From JBBDJG01 sp040880005 (GTDB lineage: Bacteria > Actinomycetota > Thermoleophilia > Solirubrobacterales > JBBDJG01), in NCBI GenBank assembly GCA_040880005.1, contig JBBDJG010000034.1:1-64000 (forward strand): DNA of 64,000 nucleotides. The letters run 5' to 3'. The stretch's first letter is position 1. Each line of letters starts with the position of its first letter. Made by a program: the position numbers and the translations under genes. The notes below the pieces were generated by a model, which saw only the letters and a list, made by a program, of their open reading frames with translations, was not told the DNA's origin and ran no database searches. Shown piece after piece: positions 32,002 through 41,244 of this stretch.

Positions 32002-33743
32002 CGCGCAAGCGCTTCGCCGACGCTCTCGAACAGCTCGCGGTGCAGCTCCACGTTGCGGGCGCGGTTCAGAGGAACCTCGATGATTCCCGGTGACGCGAGC
32101 GCGCCACCCAGATCCTCGTACGACGCGACGCGCGTGAACGGAACCTCGTACAGGTCCGCAACCTTCGACATGTCCAGGCCCGTGGCTGTTCCGAACAGCT
32201 CTTCGTAGGTATTTCTCTCCCCGGCAAGTGCGGCGGCGATCGGCAGGAAGTCGAAGATCGCCCCGCCGCCGTTGTTCATGACCACGATCGTCGCCGCGAC
32301 TCCGTTGCGCTTCATTGCCAGCAGTCCGTTCATATCGTGGTACAGGGCCACGTCGCCGAGCAGGACGAACGCTGGAGCATCGCTTGCCGCGGCGGCACCG
32401 AGTCCGGCCGAGACCGTGCCATCGATTCCGTTGGCGCCGCGATTAGCGAGGAAGCGAATCTGTTTCGGGCTACTCGGAAGGAAGCTCTCCAGATTGCGCA
32501 CCGGCATACTGGAAGCGACGTATACGGTCGCCGGGTCGGGCAGCAGGTCCGCCAGCATCCGGTGCACGCCGGGCTCGAACAGCTCGTCGGTATGTGAGAG
32601 CAGGAAGTCGTCAATCGCCTGGTTGGCGGTTGCGTCCATGGTTTGCCAGCTCTCGAGCCACCCATCCGGGGCCGGAGCGATGCGCGCGGCGATCGCATCA
32701 AGCAGTCCGCCGGCGTCGGCTCTGACGATCGCCGCCGCACGGGTGGTGGGCTCGTTCCAGGCCCCATCGGGATCGATCACGATCTGGTCGCACTCGGGAT
32801 GCGATGCGAGCCAGGTGCGCACGCCTTTGGAGGTGACCATGTCGCCGACGCGGACCACGATCTCCGGCTCGAGGTCCCTCGGCAGCGACCGGAAGATCGC
32901 GTCGTATGCTGCGACCAGGTTGCCCGTGTCGGCGACCGCAGCTCGAACGGGGGAGGTCGGCTCGCACAGCACCGGCCAGCGAGCGGCAGCCGCGAAAGCG
33001 AGCACGCCGGGGGCAGGGCCGGTTCCGGCCTGCCTGCCGGCAAGGACAACGCCGCGTCGCCGCGCAAGCGCGACGTCGAGGGCATCGATCAGTCCCGACC
33101 ATGGTGAGGTTGGCGCACGCGGCACTGCCGTGAGCGGCCGGGCCTCGTCGCGTCCCTCGCGCGCCAGCTCGCTGGTCGCGCTCACATCACCCTCCGACCG
33201 AGTTGGCGCGAGTGGGTCGCGTAGCGGGACGTTGAGGTGGACGGGCCCGGGCGGGCTGCCGAGTGCCTCCGCGACCGCCCTCGATCCGGCCGAGCGGAAA
33301 TACAGCAGCCCGTCGTCGTCGGCATCGATGGTGCCCAGCTCGCAAAACCAGCGCACGGAGCTGCCATAGAGCTTGAGCTGGTCGATCGTCTGGCCCGCGC
33401 CACGACCGCGCAGCTCCGGTGGCCGATCGGCCGTCACGACGAGTAGCGGAACACGCGCCTCGTCCGCCTCCGCCACTGCAGGATGCACGTTGGCCGCCGC
33501 CGTGCCCGAGGTCGTCACCACCGCGGCCGGCAGCCCCGTCTGTTGCGCGATGCCGAGCGCGAAGAAGCCGGCACTGCGCTCGTCGATGATGCTCCAGACC
33601 TTGATCCGCGGCTCGTTCCAGAACGCCAGCGCCAGCGGTGCCGAGCGCGAGCCCGGAGCGACGACCGCGTGCTCGACCCCCGCGCGCGCCAGCTCATCGA
33701 CCAGCACCGAGCAGAGCGCCGTGTTGCGATTGGTGGCGTCCAC
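31998..33743 (-). CDS. menD: SEPHCHC synthase
   Basis: A 581-residue ThDP enzyme that joins isochorismate and 2-oxoglutarate-derived succinic semialdehyde. VDELARAGVEHAVVAPGSRS, the catalytic-glutamate region DERSAGFFALG and the C-terminal FLANRGANGIDGTVS with LLGDVALYHDMNGLL (ThDP motif) are typical. It is the last gene of the menB-menA-menC-menD run. The GTG start is 7 bp after menC, with TAAGCT 9 nt upstream. Confidence 0.95.
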   Translation of the reverse strand: MDATNRNTALCSVLVDELARAGVEHAVVAPGSRSAPLALAFWNEPRIKVWSIIDERSAGFFALGIAQQTGLPAAVVTTSGTAAANVHPAVAEADEARVPLLVVTADRPPELRGRGAGQTIDQLKLYGSSVRWFCELGTIDADDDGLLYFRSAGSRAVAEALGSPPGPVHLNVPLRDPLAPTRSEGDVSATSELAREGRDEARPLTAVPRAPTSPWSGLIDALDVALARRRGVVLAGRQAGTGPAPGVLAFAAAARWPVLCEPTSPVRAAVADTGNLVAAYDAIFRSLPRDLEPEIVVRVGDMVTSKGVRTWLASHPECDQIVIDPDGAWNEPTTRAAAIVRADAGGLLDAIAARIAPAPDGWLESWQTMDATANQAIDDFLLSHTDELFEPGVHRMLADLLPDPATVYVASSMPVRNLESFLPSSPKQIRFLANRGANGIDGTVSAGLGAAAASDAPAFVLLGDVALYHDMNGLLAMKRNGVAATIVVMNNGGGAIFDFLPIAAALAGERNTYEELFGTATGLDMSKVADLYEVPFTRVASYEDLGGALASPGIIEVPLNRARNVELHRELFESVGEALAR

Positions 33744-33750
33744 GGTGTCG

Positions 33751-34830
33751 CTAGCTTACGTCCAAACGAAAGTCGGAGAGTGCCTGCTCGTCGAGCTCGA
33801 CGCCGAGCCCGGGGGCGTCAGAAGGAAGCAGCATGTCGCCCTCGAGCCGTGCTCCGGCGCGCACGGGCCACTCGGCAAACAGGGCCTGCGTAGCCAAGCC
33901 GTGCGCAAGGCCGATGTCGGGCATCACTTGAGCGAGATGAGCGGCGGCCGCGATGCCGACCGGCCCGTCGAGCGCGCTCGACAGGTAGGTGGGCAACGTG
34001 GCCGCGATGTTGCGCGTCCGCACACTGCCGCCGGTCTTGGCTAGCTTGACCGTCACGTAGTCACAGGCCTGGAGCTGGACCGCACGTCCGGCATCCTGCT
34101 CGCTCGCCACGCTCTCGTCGGCCGCCAGCGCGACGTCGGTTGCGGCCCGCACGAGGGCGAGCTGATGGAGCGTCGCCGTCGGCTGTTCGGCCAGCTCGAT
34201 CCCATGCTGCTCCAGTCGCGCGAGCCAGTCGATCGCCTGTTCGGTACTCCACGCGCCATTTGCGTCGATCCGGATCTTCGCTTCCGGGCCAATCGCGTCG
34301 CGCACCGCCGCCACACCCGCGGCGTCATCGTCGCGCGCCCCGACCTTGAGCTTGAAGGTGTTGAAGCCATGGCTCGCCCAATCGGCGGCGTCGGCCGCCA
34401 CTTCCTGCGGAGCCCCGGCCACCAGCGTGGCATTGCATCGAACGGGCTGGACCTTCGTCGCGCCGTGCAACTCCCAGGCTGGACGTCCGGCGTGCTTGGC
34501 GGACAGGTCCAGCAGTGCCATGTCGACAGCGGCCATCGCGGGAGTACCCGGATTCAGCGAAGCACAACGCTCCAGCAACGAGGGAATCTTCGCTGGCGAC
34601 GCGTCGGCCTCTTCGAGCACCCCGCGCAGTCGTTCGAGGTCGCCAAGCACCGCGCCCAGCTCACCGCCCCGCAAGGTCACCGGGACGGCCTCTCCGAGTC
34701 CCACCAGGTCCTGGTCGGTGAGCAATTTGGCCAGCACCATCTCGCGTCGCTGCAAGGTCCCCCGTGCCGTGACGTAGGGTCGCTTGAAGTGCAGCGCAAA
34801 CGGGACCAGCTCGACGCGGGTGATCTTCAT
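33751..34830 (-). CDS. menC: o-succinylbenzoate synthase
   Basis: A 359-residue enolase-superfamily enzyme. FNTFKLKVGARDD carries the catalytic KxK. RIDANGAWS, ELAEQP and ADESV supply the metal ligands and second lysine region. MLE/dipeptide epimerase relatives share this fold, but the men neighbourhood makes OSB synthase the best call. Its ATG overlaps the menA stop (ATGA). Confidence 0.9.
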   Translation of the reverse strand: MKITRVELVPFALHFKRPYVTARGTLQRREMVLAKLLTDQDLVGLGEAVPVTLRGGELGAVLGDLERLRGVLEEADASPAKIPSLLERCASLNPGTPAMAAVDMALLDLSAKHAGRPAWELHGATKVQPVRCNATLVAGAPQEVAADAADWASHGFNTFKLKVGARDDDAAGVAAVRDAIGPEAKIRIDANGAWSTEQAIDWLARLEQHGIELAEQPTATLHQLALVRAATDVALAADESVASEQDAGRAVQLQACDYVTVKLAKTGGSVRTRNIAATLPTYLSSALDGPVGIAAAAHLAQVMPDIGLAHGLATQALFAEWPVRAGARLEGDMLLPSDAPGLGVELDEQALSDFRLDVS

Positions 34831-35717
34831 CCCGAGAGCAGCAGTGCCGCCGAGAGCAGCACGGCGAACGATGCCAGCAGACGGCCGCAGGCGCTCAGCG
34901 CGGCGTTCAGAGAAGGCCCGTCGGTGCGATGCGAGACGCTGGCACTCAGCGATGGCACCAGCGGCAGCGTGCCGAACACGATCAGCAGCTCGAAACGCAG
35001 CTCAGCCAATGCGATCGCGGCCAGCGCTGCGTAGGCCAGCACCACGGCGACTGTGAACAGCGTTCGTGCTCGGTCGCGCCCGAGGCGCACCGCCAGCGTG
35101 CGCTTGCCAGCCCGCCGATCGGTGTCGATGTCGCGGATGTTGTTGACCATCAGGATCGCCGAGGCCAGCAGGCCGATCGGGACCGATAGCGCGACTGCCA
35201 GCCAGGTCAGCTCCTCGGTTTGCACGTAATAGGAGCCGACAACAGCCACGAGGCCGAAGAAGAGGAATACGAACAGCTCTCCGAGTCCCTCGTAGCCATA
35301 GGGCCTCGGACCGCCCGTGTAGAGCACACCGGCGAGGATCGACAGCACGCCGACCACCAGTAGCTCCCAACCCGCTATCGCGACCAGGTAGAGGCCTGCG
35401 AGCACCGCGATCCCGAAAGCCAGCCAGGTTGCGACAAGCACCTTGCGCGGTGGCGCGAGGCCGCCGGCCGTGACCCGCACCGGGCCGAGCCGGTCGTCTG
35501 TGTCGGCGCCGCGCCGCGCATCCGAGTAGTCGTTGGACAGGTTGGTCCCGATCTGGATGAAGACGCTGCCGATCATGGCGGCCACGAACGCGAGCGGGCG
35601 AAAGATGTCCTGCGAGCCTGCCAATGCCGTGCCGACCAATACCGGTGCGACAGCGGCCGGCAGCGTTCGCGGCCTCGCCGCGATCAGCCAGATGCGCGGA
35701 GAGACCGGCCGGCTCAA
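34827..35717 (-). CDS. menA: 1,4-dihydroxy-2-naphthoate polyprenyltransferase
   Basis: A 296-residue UbiA-family membrane enzyme with about eight or nine helices. The first Asp-rich motif is NLSNDYSDARRGADTDDR and the second lies in NNIRDIDTDRRAGKRT. It attaches the isoprenoid tail to DHNA. The TTG start overlaps the menB TGA (TTGA), implying translational coupling. Confidence 0.94.
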   Translation of the reverse strand: MSRPVSPRIWLIAARPRTLPAAVAPVLVGTALAGSQDIFRPLAFVAAMIGSVFIQIGTNLSNDYSDARRGADTDDRLGPVRVTAGGLAPPRKVLVATWLAFGIAVLAGLYLVAIAGWELLVVGVLSILAGVLYTGGPRPYGYEGLGELFVFLFFGLVAVVGSYYVQTEELTWLAVALSVPIGLLASAILMVNNIRDIDTDRRAGKRTLAVRLGRDRARTLFTVAVVLAYAALAAIALAELRFELLIVFGTLPLVPSLSASVSHRTDGPSLNAALSACGRLLASFAVLLSAALLLSG

Positions 35718-36559
35718 GGCCTACGGGGAAACTTCGAGAAGTCCGGCTCGCGCTTCTCCTGGTAGGCGTTGCGCCCCTCCTGACCTTCCTCGGTCATGTA
35801 GAAGAGCATCGTTGCGTCGCCGGCGAACTGCTGCAGCCCCGCGAGCCCGTCGGTGTCGGCGTTGAAAGCGCCTTTGAGCAGGCGCAGGGCGACGGGGGAG
35901 TGCTGGAGCATCTCGTGGCACCACTGCACGGTCTCCAGCTCGAGGCGCTCGAGCGGCACGACCGTGTTCACGAGCCCCATGTCGAGTGCCTCGCGGGCGT
36001 CGTACTGCCGGCACAGATACCAGATCTCGCGAGCCTTCTTGTGCCCCACGATGCGCGCGAGGTAGCCGGCCCCGTAGCCGCCGTCGAAGCTGCCGACCTT
36101 TGGGCCGGTCTGGCCGAAGCGCGCATTGTCGGCGGCGATCGTCAGGTCGCACACGATGTGCAGAACATGGCCGCCGCCGATCGCGTAGCCGGCGACCATC
36201 GCCACGACGGGCTTCGGCAGTCGCCTGATCTGGACCTGGAGGTCGAGCACGTTGAGACGGCCGATCCCCTTGCGCGCGATCTCGTCGCCGCCGATGTAGC
36301 CATCGTCGCCGCGGATGGCCTGGTCGCCCCCGGAACAGAAGGCCTCGGTTCCCTCGCCCGTGAAGATGATCACGCCGACGTCGGTATCGTCGCGCGCGCG
36401 CTCGAACGCGTCCTGCAGCTCGAACAGGGTCTGGGGACGGAAAGCGTTGCGAACTTCCGGCCGGCAGATCGTGATCTTCGCGATGCCGGCTGCCTCGTCG
36501 ACGCCGTTCTCGTAGCGTATGTCGGTGTAGGTTCCGCTCGCGGTCCAGCCGATCGCCAT
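35714..36559 (-). CDS. menB: 1,4-dihydroxy-2-naphthoyl-CoA synthase
   Basis: A 281-residue crotonase-family enzyme that closes the second ring from OSB-CoA. FCSGGDQAIRG, VAGYAIGGGHVLH and the oxyanion-hole and catalytic Asp region GSFDGGYGAGYLA are MenB signatures, and the C-terminus (EKREPDFSKFPRRP) is also typical. The ATG at 36559 has GAGGTGATC upstream; the longer frame is not used. It is first in the menBACD operon and divergent from menE. Confidence 0.96.
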   Translation of the reverse strand: MAIGWTASGTYTDIRYENGVDEAAGIAKITICRPEVRNAFRPQTLFELQDAFERARDDTDVGVIIFTGEGTEAFCSGGDQAIRGDDGYIGGDEIARKGIGRLNVLDLQVQIRRLPKPVVAMVAGYAIGGGHVLHIVCDLTIAADNARFGQTGPKVGSFDGGYGAGYLARIVGHKKAREIWYLCRQYDAREALDMGLVNTVVPLERLELETVQWCHEMLQHSPVALRLLKGAFNADTDGLAGLQQFAGDATMLFYMTEEGQEGRNAYQEKREPDFSKFPRRP

Positions 36560-36618
36560 CTGATGATCACCTCGAAGAAAAAGGGAATACCGGCCGGCAA
36601 CGATAGCTACTGGATGCT

Positions 36619-37947
36619 GTGATGAAGATCTCGAACTGGTTGGCAGCCGCCGCCGCGGCGCATCCGCAGCGCACCGCGCTGGTCTCACGAGGCGGTCAGT
36701 TGACGTACTCCCAGCTCCGGCGGCGCGTCGAGCGCGCCTCCAGTGGGCTCGCCGGACTTGGCGTATCGCAGGGCGATCGCGTTGCCACCACGCTGGCGGG
36801 CGCCGACTTGGTCGTGCTGACGCACGCCGTGCTGCGGCTCGGGGCGGCGATCGCCCCGCTCGATCCGAACCTCACCCTTGCGGAGCTGGAGCCGATCACG
36901 GACGCACTTGCCCCCGTCGCGGTGGTGTCGAATCTCGAGCAAGTGGAGCAGATGTTCGCTCCGCCGAACGTTCCGCCGCCGCCGCTCGGCCTCGACGATG
37001 TGCTCTGTGTGATTCATAGCTCGGGAACGGGCGGAGCGCCGAAGGCGATCGAACTGACTTACGGCAACCACCTGTGGAGTGCGGTTGGCTGCGGCATGCG
37101 CATCGGCATGCAGCCGTCCGATCGCTGGCTGTGCTGCCTGCCGATGCACCACATCGGCGGTTTCGCAATCGCGATCAGGTGCGCGATCTACGGAGCGACC
37201 GCGATCGTCGAGCGCTTCGAGGCTGCACGCACGGCGGAGACCCTGCGTCACGAAGACGTCACGATTGTCTCGTTGGTGGCGACGATGCTCGACAGGCTGC
37301 TCGAGCGCGGCGACCGGTTTGGCGATCTGCGCTGCGCGCTGCTCGGCGGCGGTCCGGCGCCCGAGTCTCTTGTCGAGCGCGCCGTCGAGGCGAGCTTCCC
37401 GGTCGCGCCCACCTATGGAATGACAGAGACCTGCTCTCAGGTCACGACGCTCGCCCCCGGCGAAGTGCACGAGCGTCCTGGAAGTGCGGGCCGCCCGCTG
37501 GCCGCCGCCAGAGTGCGCGTCGGCGAGGACGGCCGCATCGCCGTGTCCGGCCCAACGGTCGGGCCGGCGCTGGTGGACGAAGGCGGCTGGTTGCAAACTG
37601 CCGATCTCGGCCGGCTCGACGAGGATGGATTCCTGTACGTGCTGGGCCGCGCCGACCAGGTGATCGTGACGGGCGGTGAGAATGTTTCGCCAGAAGAGGT
37701 CGAGTCGGTGCTGGTGGAGCATCCGGCAGTTGCCGATGTGGCTGTGTTCGGCCGGGACGATCTGCGCTGGCAGAATGCAGTTGTGGCGGCGGTCGTCATG
37801 CGCGAGGGCGAACACACCGATGCCGACGGGCTAAATGAGTTCTGCCGTGCTCGCTTGTCGGGCTTCAAGATCCCTAAGCAATTCGAATTCGTCCCGGAGC
37901 TGCCGCGCAACGAGCAGGGGAAGCTGCTTCGGGCTCGGCTCAGGTGA
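36619..37947 (+). CDS. menE: o-succinylbenzoate-CoA ligase
   Basis: A 442-residue acyl-adenylate-forming enzyme. The P-loop region is HSSGTGGAPKAIELTYGN (an SSGT variant of the usual TSGTT). Later motifs are APTYGMTETCSQ, the hinge TADLGRLDEDGFLYVLGR and the C-terminal lysine in RNEQGKLLR. It is divergent from menB with 59 bp between starts. The start is GTG 36619, or the adjacent ATG. Confidence 0.93.
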   Translation: MMKISNWLAAAAAAHPQRTALVSRGGQLTYSQLRRRVERASSGLAGLGVSQGDRVATTLAGADLVVLTHAVLRLGAAIAPLDPNLTLAELEPITDALAPVAVVSNLEQVEQMFAPPNVPPPPLGLDDVLCVIHSSGTGGAPKAIELTYGNHLWSAVGCGMRIGMQPSDRWLCCLPMHHIGGFAIAIRCAIYGATAIVERFEAARTAETLRHEDVTIVSLVATMLDRLLERGDRFGDLRCALLGGGPAPESLVERAVEASFPVAPTYGMTETCSQVTTLAPGEVHERPGSAGRPLAAARVRVGEDGRIAVSGPTVGPALVDEGGWLQTADLGRLDEDGFLYVLGRADQVIVTGGENVSPEEVESVLVEHPAVADVAVFGRDDLRWQNAVVAAVVMREGEHTDADGLNEFCRARLSGFKIPKQFEFVPELPRNEQGKLLRARLR

Positions 37948-37967
37948 TCCAAGGCCAGAGGCGGAGT

Positions 37968-38006
37968 GTTCGACATTGTCTCCTTATATCGGAGAAAAAG
38001 TCGAAC
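37968..38006. repeat. 39-bp hairpin repeat, copy 2
   Basis: GTTCGACA ... GTCGAAC ends, with an inner TCTCC/GGAGA stem around TTATATC. Length and central ATATCGG match the copy at 1499-1537. It lies 20 bp after menE and before the convergent thioesterase gene. Confidence 0.7.
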
Positions 38007-38036
38007 GCGTCGTCGGTGGCCGGCTGGGGCGGAGTC

Positions 38037-38507
38037 CTACCAGGGAAGCTCGGAGCGACCCGTCTGCTCACGGGCGTGCTGGACGCCCTCCATGAAGTGC
38101 TCGGTGCCAACGATCAGATAGATCGACGTCGCCTCGGCCACGAGCGATCCGTCGCCGTCCAGCGCCCTGCCGGCATAGTGCATCTTGCGGCCTTCGGTCC
38201 GCTCCAACTCTGCCTCGATCCGGTGCGGCGTCCCCAGTAGCCATGGCTTGCGGTAGTCGATCTCGAAGTGCACCGTCACCGCCGGCTTGTTGACCAGTCG
38301 CAGAATCATGCCGAAGGCGTCGTCGAGCGCGGTCGCCACGGCACCGCCGTGGGCAAACCCCGGAGCGCCCTGATGACGCTCATCGATCGTCAGCTCGCCC
38401 CAAACGCGATCTGTCTCTCCGTACATGACCAGGCCGAGCGAACAGGGGTTGTCCGGCCCGCATCCCAGGCAGTGACGGCCGTGATTTCGAAGCGGCTCTG
38501 ACATCAT
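38037..38507 (-). CDS. hotdog-fold (PaaI-type) thioesterase
   Basis: A 156-residue acyl-CoA thioesterase-like protein. HCLGCGPDNP near the start is typical of a PaaI subgroup. GAPGFAHGGAVATALDDAFG is the catalytic HGG segment with the downstream acidic residue. A double ATG (38502-38507) begins the gene. It sits next to menE, which makes it a candidate for the missing DHNA-CoA thioesterase; that is an inference from position. Confidence 0.82.
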   Translation of the reverse strand: MMSEPLRNHGRHCLGCGPDNPCSLGLVMYGETDRVWGELTIDERHQGAPGFAHGGAVATALDDAFGMILRLVNKPAVTVHFEIDYRKPWLLGTPHRIEAELERTEGRKMHYAGRALDGDGSLVAEATSIYLIVGTEHFMEGVQHAREQTGRSELPW

Positions 38508-38512
38508 GTGTT

Positions 38513-38564
38513 GGCGGCCACCGTAGATGGACGCTCGTGACTGAGGTGGTCGGCGAAGCCGGCC
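38513..38564. repeat. two-hairpin GGCGAAGCC repeat, copy 1
   Basis: GGCGGCCACC, a 19-nt centre, TGAGGTGG, then the hairpin GTCGGCGAAGCCGGCC. It aligns with 57113-57161 (shared CTCG-GAC, TGAGGTGG and CGGCGAAGCCG). It lies between the thioesterase gene and ilvC. Confidence 0.55.
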
Positions 38565-38604
38565 GTAATGTTTGGATCATACGGGGCATCCGCTAACGGC
38601 CTGA

Positions 38605-38610
38605 TACGCT
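38605..38610 (+). promoter_or_regulatory. -10 box of a leaderless ilvC promoter
   Basis: TACGCT, 9 nt, then the ilvC ATG. No Shine-Dalgarno sequence is present. Confidence 0.45.
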
Positions 38611-38619
38611 CGCGGTCCC

Positions 38620-39630
38620 ATGGTCAGCGCGAACAAAGATGTCTTTTACGAGGACGACGCCGACCTCTCGCTGCTCGACGGCAAGACGGTCGCAGTGATC
38701 GGCTACGGGTCGCAGGGTCACGCTCACGCGCTCAATCTCAAGGACTCGGGGGTCAACGTGGTGGTCGGCCTGAGGCCGGACTCCGCCAGCAGGGCTGACG
38801 CACAAGCCGCCGGACTGGAGGTGCTCGATGTCGCCGACGCTGCAAGCAGGGGCGACATCGTGATGATGCTGCTGCCGGACGAAAAGCAGGCCGAGGTCTG
38901 GGAGGACGAAATCGAGGACGGTATCGCCCCCGGCAACCTCGTGCTGTTCGCGCACGGCTTCACGATTCACTTCGACCAGATCGAGCCCCCCGCAGGCGTG
39001 GATGTGGCGATGGTCGCCCCCAAGGGTCCCGGCCATCTGGTGCGTCGCCAGTTCACAGAGGGCAAGGGCGTTCCGTGCCTGATTGCGATCCACCAGGATG
39101 CCACCGGAGACGCGCGCAGTCTCGCGCTCGCCTACGCCAAGGGCATCGGCGGCGCGCGCACCGGCGTGATCGAAACCACGTTCAAGGACGAGGCCGAGAC
39201 GGACCTGTTCGGCGAACAGTCGGTTCTCTGCGGCGGCGTGACCGAGCTGGTTCGCGCCGGTTTCGAGACGCTCGTCGATGCCGGCTACGACGAGCGTCTC
39301 GCATACTTCGAGTGCATGCACGAGCTGAAGCTGATCGTCGACCTGATGTACGAGAAGGGGATCACGGGCATGCGCGACTCGATCTCCAATACGGCCGAGT
39401 ACGGAGATCTCACGCGCGGAAGTCGAGTGATCGGTGAGGAGACGCGCGCGGCGATGAAGCAAATTCTGGCCGACATCCAGTCGGGGGACTTCGCACGCGA
39501 GTGGATTGCCGAGAACCGCGCCGGGCAGGAGAACTTCCAGCGCATGCGCGAAGAACAGAAGGGGCACCAGGTCGAGAAGGTCGGCAGCGAGCTTCGATCG
39601 ATGATGCCCTGGATCCAAGGCAGAGGCTGA
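38620..39630 (+). CDS. ilvC: ketol-acid reductoisomerase
   Basis: A 336-residue class I KARI that isomerises and reduces acetolactate or acetohydroxybutyrate. The NAD(P) loop is IGYGSQGHAHALNL. The metal-binding core includes EVIETTFKDEAETDLFGEQ-type residues and YECMHELKLIVDLMYEKG-type residues. Loop residues after the second beta strand (LRPDSASRADAQ) suggest NADPH use. It is separated from ilvBN by the men genes. Confidence 0.96.
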   Translation: MVSANKDVFYEDDADLSLLDGKTVAVIGYGSQGHAHALNLKDSGVNVVVGLRPDSASRADAQAAGLEVLDVADAASRGDIVMMLLPDEKQAEVWEDEIEDGIAPGNLVLFAHGFTIHFDQIEPPAGVDVAMVAPKGPGHLVRRQFTEGKGVPCLIAIHQDATGDARSLALAYAKGIGGARTGVIETTFKDEAETDLFGEQSVLCGGVTELVRAGFETLVDAGYDERLAYFECMHELKLIVDLMYEKGITGMRDSISNTAEYGDLTRGSRVIGEETRAAMKQILADIQSGDFAREWIAENRAGQENFQRMREEQKGHQVEKVGSELRSMMPWIQGRG

Positions 39631-40421
39631 CCACCAGCCTCAACATCACCAAGGTCTTCGGTGAGGCGCTGCGTCTGTACCGCCGGCACTGGGGTCCGCT
39701 GCTGTTGTGCGCGCTGGTGATCTTCGCCCTGCCCGTGGCGCTGCTGTTCGTGGTGGTGGTGTTCGATCCGGACCTGGGGTCGGCGGCCGTCGGCCTGCTG
39801 GGATTCTTGATCCTGTTCATGTACACGACCGGCGGCTTCTGGTACAGGGCGCTTACGACGCACCTGGTGTTGGCGACGCGCAAGGGTGAGCCCGTCGTCT
39901 TCCGCAAGCTGGTCGGCAGGACCTTTGGCGGGTTCCCGCGCGTCTCCACAGTCGGGTTCCTGGTCTGGTTCGGCACCGTGTTCGGACTGCTACTTCTGGT
40001 GATCCCGGGCATCATCTTCGGCACGCGTCGCGCCCCGGCGATCTCGGTCGCGGTGGTCGAGGGCAAGGGCGCCTTCTTCGGCCGCCGCTACCGTGACCGC
40101 GAGCGCAGCGCGATGCGCCGCAGCCGTGACCTCGTCAAGGACAGCGGCAACAGCTTCGAGGTGTTTGCCGTAATCGCTGCCAAGAACGTCGTCTACGGCG
40201 TCTTCAATTCGATCTTCCCGATCCTGTTCGTGTTCGCGGTGCCGTGGGGCGCCCTCGCCGCCTCGCTGGTCTATTTCGAACTGGCGGGCATCGAGGCGGG
40301 CGAGCCCGCCCTTCCCGCAAGGCCGGAAGCCCCCCTGGGACAAGCCGCCGACAGCGTCTGGCGACCAAAGCCGAGCACGGTCTTCCCCTCGGAGCCCGCA
40401 CTCCTCCGGCCGCACCGCTAG
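39627..40421 (+). CDS. integral membrane protein, possible CTG start
   Basis: About 264 residues with at least five transmembrane segments (LLLCALVIFALPVALLFVVVV and others), a loop rich in Arg (RRYRDRERSAMRRSRD) and a Pro-rich tail. It resembles DUF975/GPDPase-membrane-domain proteins. The coding frame has no ATG, GTG or TTG near its N-terminus. The frame stays open into ilvC (next canonical start 39501). A CTG at 39627 overlaps the ilvC stop (CTGA). The start is therefore unresolved. Confidence 0.65.
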   Translation: MTTSLNITKVFGEALRLYRRHWGPLLLCALVIFALPVALLFVVVVFDPDLGSAAVGLLGFLILFMYTTGGFWYRALTTHLVLATRKGEPVVFRKLVGRTFGGFPRVSTVGFLVWFGTVFGLLLLVIPGIIFGTRRAPAISVAVVEGKGAFFGRRYRDRERSAMRRSRDLVKDSGNSFEVFAVIAAKNVVYGVFNSIFPILFVFAVPWGALAASLVYFELAGIEAGEPALPARPEAPLGQAADSVWRPKPSTVFPSEPALLRPHR

Positions 40422-40472
40422 GCTTGCGGCCGTTCACTCAATCCACGCCCGACAGGGCGAAAGGAGAGCTCA

Positions 40473-41087
40473 ATGGAAGCTGGTATTCCACCCGCCGCGC
40501 CGCCGGTCGCACCTGCGGCGACGGGCCAGTATCCAATCCGGTTCGACGTCGACTACAAGGACAAGCTCTCTCGGTTGACGACGTTGTTGCGATTGATCCT
40601 GGTCATACCGCAGATAATCGTGCTGTACGTGCTGTTCATAATCGCGGAGATCTGCGTGCTGATCGCGTGGTTCGCGATCGTGATCACGGGGAAGATGCCG
40701 CGCGGCCTGTTCGACTTGATCGTGAACGTCAACCGCTGGAGCGCGAATGTCAACGCCTACATGTGGTTGCTTCGCGACGAGTATCCACCGTTCACCTGGG
40801 ACCCGGGCAACTATCCCGTCAGGTACGAAGCCGACTACGAGGAGAAGCGGTCGCGCCTCACGACCTTGCTGCGCCTGATCCTAGTCATCCCGCAGATGAT
40901 CGTTCTGTGCTTCGTGATTCTTGTCGCGGAGATCCTTGCCATCATCGCCTGGTTCGCGATCCTGTTCACCGGGCGCTTCCCGGAGGGCATGTTCGGCTTC
41001 GTGAGGGGTGCGCTCCGTTGGCAGTTCAGAGTGAATGGGTACTTCCTGCTGCTGACAGACAGATACCCGCCCTTCAGCTTGGACTGA
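40473..41087 (+). CDS. tandem DUF4389 membrane protein
   Basis: A 204-residue protein made of two near-identical DUF4389 repeats (residues ~18-110 and ~112-204). Each starts YPIRF/YPVRYE, runs DYKDKLSRLTTLLRLILVIPQ and contains two helices ending WFAIVITG or WFAILFTG, then closes with a YPPF motif. The N-terminus is Pro/Ala-rich and cytosolic. GGAGAGC precedes the ATG. Function unknown. Confidence 0.85.
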   Translation: MEAGIPPAAPPVAPAATGQYPIRFDVDYKDKLSRLTTLLRLILVIPQIIVLYVLFIIAEICVLIAWFAIVITGKMPRGLFDLIVNVNRWSANVNAYMWLLRDEYPPFTWDPGNYPVRYEADYEEKRSRLTTLLRLILVIPQMIVLCFVILVAEILAIIAWFAILFTGRFPEGMFGFVRGALRWQFRVNGYFLLLTDRYPPFSLD

Positions 41088-41144
41088 TGCTGTCGGTCCC
41101 GCGGCCGCGCACGCGGCCTTGCCATCGGCCGGCGGGACGGCTAA

Positions 41145-41154
41145 NNNNNNNNNN
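41145..41154. other. 10-N scaffold gap
   Basis: Ten undetermined bases. The palindromic CGGCCGCGCACGCGGCCG sequence occurs both at about 41102-41118 and immediately after the gap, so a hairpin or collapsed repeat probably broke the assembly. True gap size is unknown. Confidence 0.95.
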
Positions 41155-41244
41155 CGGCCGCGCACGCGGCCGCGGGGCGTCCAGCGGGGGCTGGTTGGTT
41201 CGCTATGCTCGCTGGCACGCCGCATTCAAGCCCGGTGAGCGCAA

